From contig NC_135568.1 of the NCBI RefSeq assembly GCF_964340395.1, forward strand, positions 606,001 to 670,000: DNA of 64,000 nucleotides, read 5' to 3'. Below the pieces are notes generated by a model. It saw nothing but the letters and a program-made list of their open reading frames with translations, was not told the DNA's origin and searched no databases. Source of the stretch: Glandiceps talaboti (taxonomy: Eukaryota > Hemichordata > Enteropneusta > Spengelidae). Below are positions 58,906 through 64,000 of this stretch, one piece after another. Numbering within the stretch: the stretch's first letter is position 1; every line of letters starts with the position of its first letter. The position numbers and the translations under genes are program-made.

Positions 58906-61900
58906 CTAGTTCACAAGACAGAACATTGCAAAACAAATATATTAGGTAAAATGTAAAATGTTAATTTGTGAACTGAAAATTGTGAGACAGCTAAAACAGA
59001 ATGTTCACAGAAGACTATTATACATTTTTATTCAGAGTTTATTATTTTGCAAGTTTAGATTGTTGTATTACTTGATAGATAACAACACTTTTACTGTTGA
59101 ACAATGTGACTGCTATTGAGAGAAGCTTGTGAAAAGCAGAATATAAGTAAACAAAAGTATTCAATCACAATCCTGGTGTGTTCAACAATAAAAGTACTCT
59201 TGTCTAGTGAGTAAAACAATAATCTCCACTTGCTAAATGATAGACAGTATTCATTAAATCTATATATTATGTAAATTCTGGCAAACACTCCCTGTTTTAG
59301 CTCTTGGAAAAAAGTTTGTTTTTGAACAGTTTGAGTACATTTTACCAATATTCACTTTCAAAGCTACACCAAAAGCACTAGTAGATCTAACTTTTTGTGT
59401 AATTTTTTATGAATTTCTAGCAGTTGAAAAATGCATCAACCATTTACCAAAAATAGAGCAACTAAATTTACTTGTTTACTAGTCATTGGTGTTACTGTGT
59501 ACACTGACTTGATGTCTGTGTGTAAACAGGTATAGGCCAGTGATTCATGTGTAGCATAAGTTATAAATATGATATGTTACTATGTTTTGGGTACTAGGTA
59601 GTCATACATACGTCACAAAGTATAACTGAAACATGTAAAGTTACAGTTGCTAAAGTGATAAATTGTCTATATCTACCAAATAAATTACCTCATGTTAAAT
59701 GAAAACAAGAACCTTACAATAGGAATATAACATATACTGTGTTAATTGTCATCACAACAATTAGTAACTTAAACTGTAATTAGTATATACCCACACTGTT
59801 CAATAACACTTTATCTCAAATTCTAAGACCATGAATGTCAGAAAAAATTAAATTAAGTTGTACGCTGCGTTGTTGAACCTTCAATTGTTCATTTTTGCTA
59901 GAACTTGAATGGGTAGTAGAGAAAGATGCAACCAAGTCATTGATTGGTTAATGTTCATGTTAGAAGCTAGTCACTGATTGGTAGGTGGTGACACCCTTCA
60001 TATTAGCAGATAGGCACTGATTGATTGGTGCATACATACTATAATATTTGAAGCTAGTTATTTTGGCTACTTGTGTCAATATTATAAACCAATCAGAATG
60101 CTCCTTTTAAGTGCTGGTCACCCACTTCTGACTAAAACCTAACACACCATTGCTGTATTTCCAATAACTTTGTAAGTTAGTTGTCTCCATAGAAACCATT
60201 TCAACATAAAATAACACCAAATGTGCTTTTTCTTTAAACTGAGTATGGCAGCTTAATACTAACACATAGCTAGATACAAAGTCAGTAATCACAGGTGCTT
60301 TCAACCTTATATACGCACAAATTTGTAATATTCAAATTTTGTTAAATGTATGTGTTAAATTTACATATTTTTTCCTCTCATTACATATTAAGGTAACAAT
60401 GAAGGGGACTAGCTTTAGATGTAGCCTGCATAGATTCAAATATCATTGTGAATAGTCTTTAACTCACTTACTTTGAAACTTTAACAACTTTGCTTGTAAG
60501 ACTAAAGAATCCATAGATGGTTCACCATCAGATTGGTCAGAATCATATTCAGGAGATGCCCATTGGTCAGAATCATATTCAGGAGATGCCCATTGGTCAG
60601 AATCATATTCAGGAGATGCCCATTGGTCAGAATCATATTCAGGAGATGCCCATTGGTCAGAATCATATTCAGGAGATGCCTATTGGTCAGAATCATATTC
60701 AGGAGATGCCTATTGGTCAGAATCAGATATAGGCAATTGTGATTAGCTAGACTTAAATTTAAGAAGTGATATAGTATTAGTCAGACCAGATCTTGGGATG
60801 GTGATTGGTTAGAATTACTGACATCAAAACATAAATCTGAATTTATGAAAGATAAAACAAATATTTACATTTTTGCATATATAACAGGTGCACTGACCAT
60901 TGTAAGTGTCTAAAGCAAGTGAGCCGAGTGGCACCCATTTTGACTGTATTTGCCATACAGGCTATCATATGATAGAATAGGCAGTCTGAATGCAGAGTTA
61001 GAAACTGCCTGGTTGGTGGGTGGGTGGGTGGGTGGGTGGGGGGGAAGATACTAAAGAATACTAACATTTCATTACTTTGAAGTGTTGTAGCTTTCAGTAT
61101 ATTAAACTCATGTATTTATATTCTCTTGTATAAAAATCTGAATTGAAAGGAATGATCATCATGCAAATGAGTTAAGAAACTAGAGCAATTTGATTGGACA
61201 GGGAAGGGGACATATGAGTGATATTGAACTCTTTGCAAGCTGACTGGTTGGCAAGGAATCCCTTCTTTACTAAAGACCAATGAAAATGTACCTTTCAAAT
61301 ATGTCAAAGACTCCTGATTGGTATTAGACCACTTTATAATATATAGAGACTTAATTTCTTCATTATACAGACATTCATTCAAACTTTCCCAGAACAATTT
61401 ATTTTGAATTTTTTTTGTGTGTGTTACTGCATAGTAAAAACAGTTATTGGATAAAAACTTAAGACTGTACTTGCCTTTCTTTTTTGTTACAATAGTATCT
61501 ATGACTAGCACCAAGTTGTATCTCAGGGATTAGAACAGTTGAATACATTATTATAATCATTTATTAAGATAGAAATTACTTGGTTCTGTGTTGAGTAACG
61601 TGGATTTTAGACAACTTTTACATTTCAGTGGCCTGGAAATCAACAATTTTACCACAAGTACTTTTTACGCATGTACAATACACATTACATGTAGCATGGT
61701 ATACAGTATTGTATTTCTAGTGTTATGATACCAGATATGTCAATGGATTATTTTGCTGACAGCTAAGAGAATGATACCCTATTCTTATTTCAAATTCTTG
61801 GTGTCATCATAACAAATCAGATGTTATAATTTAATTATAACAGTTTTAGAAATGAAAGTCTAATACATATAGTTCAAAAAACACAGATTTCTTTACTAGT

Positions 61901-63298
61901 GTTAACCTGTTTGCATGAAAACCATATTTTTAATTGGTCAAAAAACGCACACAAGGCCTCAGGTTTATATTACGGTATGTACTACATGAAAATTCAATTT
62001 GTCCATGAAAATATTTCAACATTGTCAAAAACGCACAAACTTTTATAAGATATTTTTTTGTGTATTATTTCAACTTGTCTATTGGATGTTTGAATTTGAA
62101 GGGGAATAGAGTTCACCAGTGCTTATCTGTCAAACATTTTTAGGAAAGAGTTTGTATAAGGAGATTGCTAGAGAAACAGTTTTACATGTAGTTGCCAATG
62201 AAGATGGCCCAAGGAGTAACACCCTCTAGTGATGAACATGAGAAATATTGTAAATGAAAAAAAGTCAGGACCTTTCGAATGAAAGACACCCTCTAGTGGT
62301 GAATTAGGGAAATGATATACATGGGTCAAAAGATTTCCAATGAATGACATCACCTTGGACTAGAAGTGGGTCAGTGACACTTAAAGATAATTGTCAGTTT
62401 GATGACAAAAAGGGAGGCCCAAAAAGATAGTAAAGTGAAGTTTTGACCTACCTGATACAGATTTTTCTTGAAACTTTCATCACAGCACACAAGATATAGG
62501 GCATTCATTTGAAAAGGTGCTGTCAGAAAGAAGTCATTAAGAATACATTAAAAATGTTACATGTACATGTACGGTGATATGATTGTAGTAATGTTAGCAA
62601 GTTACACAATGTAAGCTGCTATGCCATGCTGGTCATTGTCAAGTACAAATGTTATAGTCAATAAACATGGAATTCTATAAAACTTGCGTTGTGAGTGTGA
62701 ATCGATAATGGCTATACTATTTGATATGGGGGAGGGGGGAAGGGGAGGGGAAAGGGGGCTGGAGGATGCCAAAATCACAAAATGATGCAACGTTACTCAG
62801 TAATTAGTCAAAGTAAAGTGTGAAGAATTATGGCAGAGAAGTCCTGATTGTGATGGGGGGGGGGGGGGGGTGGGGTGGGGTTGTACAATTATTGGTGTGT
62901 GGGAGGGGAATGTTGTACTATTATTGGCCTTAATGCTGGCATTGTAAAGGCTCCCTCTCAATCAAGAGAAATAGTGACCTAACAAAGTAATACATGCATA
63001 TTCAGATACTTTATAATTGCCTTGTGTATAAAACAATGGAATGCGACTCTCCACCAGAACTCTTCAGAAAGAATAAAACTAACATAAAAATACAAGATAA
63101 AAATGAAGACAAAAGAAAATCAGGACATGTTTAAAAATCTCTTGTCTGAATTAATTGTTTGAATTGACAAATTTGAATGCAAAATCTTTAACTAAGCACA
63201 AGAGGTCTTATTCATAGTAAATGTACATACTTGCCTAGTCCTGCTTGCATCAGAGTAAGTTGTCCCTTCCTTCTCCATCCATCAAAAGGCACAGCCAT
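58810..63298 (-). CDS. Small unrecognised protein, three coding exons, tail-to-tail with TR
   Basis: Minus-strand exons 63298-63235, 62519-62452 and 58905-58810 join in phase into a 75-residue protein from the ATG at 63298 (context TTTCATGG). It starts MAVPFDGWRRKGQ, continues LAPFQMNALYLVCCDESF and ends WWYFKCVVEVDYDIIA. It has four Cys and three Trp and no obvious signal peptide. The upstream part of the first exon (to 63328, acceptor TTCTTTAG) is also open (LPAFLVSLGF), so the protein could begin in an earlier exon. I do not recognise a family. Support: open frame across three exons, good acceptors, a GTAGGT donor, a GC donor in perfect consensus, and protein-like composition. The last acceptor has two AGs two bases apart; the first one gives the protein described. 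Confidence 0.6.
60533..60727. repeat. 30-bp minisatellite, about six and a half copies
   Basis: ATTGGTCAGAATCATATTCA-GGAGATGCCC repeated. The period is a multiple of three, so periodic ORFs occur in several frames (minus-strand LLNMILTNGH units); these are artefacts. Confidence 0.95.
61012..61042. repeat. GGGT tetranucleotide microsatellite
   Basis: (GTGG)n ending in poly(G). Confidence 0.85.
62452..62519 (-). CDS. Unrecognised gene, middle coding exon
   Basis: Minus-strand acceptor CTTCTTTCTGACAG and donor GTAGGT. Encodes (A)PFQMNALYLVCCDESF and KKNLYQ; 68 bases, entering in phase 1 and leaving in phase 0. The frame joins both neighbours without a stop. Confidence 0.6.
62854..62880. repeat. 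Poly(G) tract
   Basis: About eighteen G then TGGGGTGGGG; another G-rich tract at 62728-62758. Confidence 0.9.
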
Positions 63299-63328
63299 GA
63301 AACCTAGGCTTACCAGAAATGCTGGTAA
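63235..63328 (-). CDS. Unrecognised gene, first coding exon found
   Basis: The acceptor at the high-coordinate end reads TTCTTTAG on the minus strand; the exon end reads CTAG followed by GCAAGT. Coding ends with QLTLMQAGL plus one G. The nearest GT donor (GTATGT, four bases further on) would put a stop early in the next exon, so the GC donor is preferred. If this is the first coding exon, translation starts at 63298. Confidence 0.55.
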
Positions 63329-63379
63329 CTAAAGAATTAACATGGCCAGTGGTCAATTATTAGGAATCAATCATTTTAC

Positions 63380-63490
63380 CTCGCCGTGACTACAAAAGTC
63401 CCACTTCAGATGGCCAAAGATCCCGAAAAATCACAAGTTCAATCGTAATTTCATGTTTCCTCCTTACGTATGATGCTGTATTGGACGTTG
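63380..63490 (-). other. Possible 5' UTR exon of the unrecognised minus-strand gene
   Basis: Minus-strand sequence ends GGCGAG at a GTAAAA donor just upstream of the exon at 63235-63328. All three frames meet stops near the donor or lack an ATG, so it would be untranslated. Relatively CpG-containing. Weak support. Confidence 0.25.
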
Positions 63491-63568
63491 CTATCAAATA
63501 TGGCAGTGTTTTATGGTGGGACATTTGAAATTATAGTTCAAACAGGAAAACTTCCGATTTCGACCTTT

Positions 63569-64000
63569 TTGCTTTGGACATGAAAACTGCGCCAACAAAA
63601 TGGCTGCCAGGCAGCCATATCGGATTACATCACGGTGAAAATGGATATGCATATGTATGTCACAGAACACTGTTCTAATACCAACTTTGAATGAGATGTG
63701 TTCAGGCATGTCCGAATTATGGCTTTGGACATGGAAAATTCGCAAACAAAATGGCTGCCAGGCAGCCATATTGGATCGTATCACGACAACAATGAATAAG
63801 CACATGTATGTCATAGAACACTGTCCAAATACCAACTTTGAATGAGATCTGTTCAAGCATGTCTGAGTGATGGCTTTGGACATGGAAAATTCGCAAACAA
63901 AATGGTTGCCAGGCAGCCATATCGGATTGTATCACAACGAAAATGGATATGCACATGTATGTCATAGAACACTGTGCTAATACTAACTTTGAATGAGATC
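63569..64000. repeat. ~150-bp tandem repeat, three copies, continues past the window
   Basis: GGCTTTGGACATGGAAAATT, AAAATGGCTGCCAGGCAGCC and ATACCAACTTTGAATGAGAT recur at about 150-base spacing. GGCTGCCAGGCAGCC is a palindrome in each unit. Minus-strand ORFs (129 and 82 codons) are periodic and not supported as genes. Confidence 0.9.

Larger units (their letters stand above)
58913..62451 (-). other. Large intron of the unrecognised minus-strand gene
   Basis: Between the middle and last exons. Holds the 30-bp array at 60533 and the GGGT array at 61012. A 132-codon minus-strand ORF at 61116-61514 shows no family features and no splice context I trust. Confidence 0.45.

Noticed and set aside
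61116-61514. 132-codon minus-strand ORF
   Set aside because: Longest non-repeat ORF of the window, yet biased to Lys, Ser and Leu as expected of AT-rich random sequence, with no motif and no exon partners.
1-64000. CRISPR arrays, bacterial operons or phage genes
   Set aside because: The regular repeats are minisatellites without unique spacers, and genes are intron-split; nothing prokaryotic is present.

Overview
The window looks like nuclear DNA of an invertebrate animal. It is AT-rich, has split genes with GT-AG introns of 0.5-11 kb, and is dense in minisatellites, microsatellites and short inverted-repeat (MITE-like) elements. The one gene that can be named with confidence is a thyroid hormone receptor (nuclear receptor subfamily NR1A). 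A single divergent TR gene with AT-rich repeat-laden introns would fit a non-vertebrate deuterostome (hemichordate, echinoderm, cephalochordate) or a lophotrochozoan. The sequence alone does not decide between these.

Layout. Positions 1-2300 are mostly unique and relatively CpG-containing, with one foldback element and weak candidate first exons. Positions 2300-31900 are mainly repeats and unique AT-rich DNA. Here I find one plausible terminal coding exon (14877-15020, with a poly(A) signal 86 bases after its stop), a truncated Penelope-like retroelement with inverted terminal repeats and a GIY-YIG endonuclease remnant (17288-17817), a 140-bp near-perfect palindrome (24387-24526), a long TGGA microsatellite (23600-24110) and an 11-copy 79-bp minisatellite (24623-25515).

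Positions 32071-56410 (+ strand) carry the TR gene in nine coding exons whose phases all join, giving a predicted 429-residue receptor: a short A/B region, a two-zinc-finger DNA-binding domain, an acidic hinge with an eight-Asp run, and a ligand-binding domain ending in an intact AF-2 helix. Its introns hold a 58-bp array, a 31-bp array of about 27 copies, a 27-bp array, a 58-bp array on the other side of exon 2, several foldback elements and a duplicated splice donor. A possible alternative first exon lies at 48361-48400.

Downstream and tail-to-tail with TR, the - strand between 63298 and 58810 holds three exons that join in phase into a small unrecognised protein (75 residues from the best ATG). 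One of its introns is of the rare GC-AG class. The window ends inside a ~150-bp tandem repeat (63569-64000).

At least six families of short dispersed elements occur more than once. Several have recognisable terminal inverted repeats, and at least two minisatellites seem to have grown out of pieces of them.
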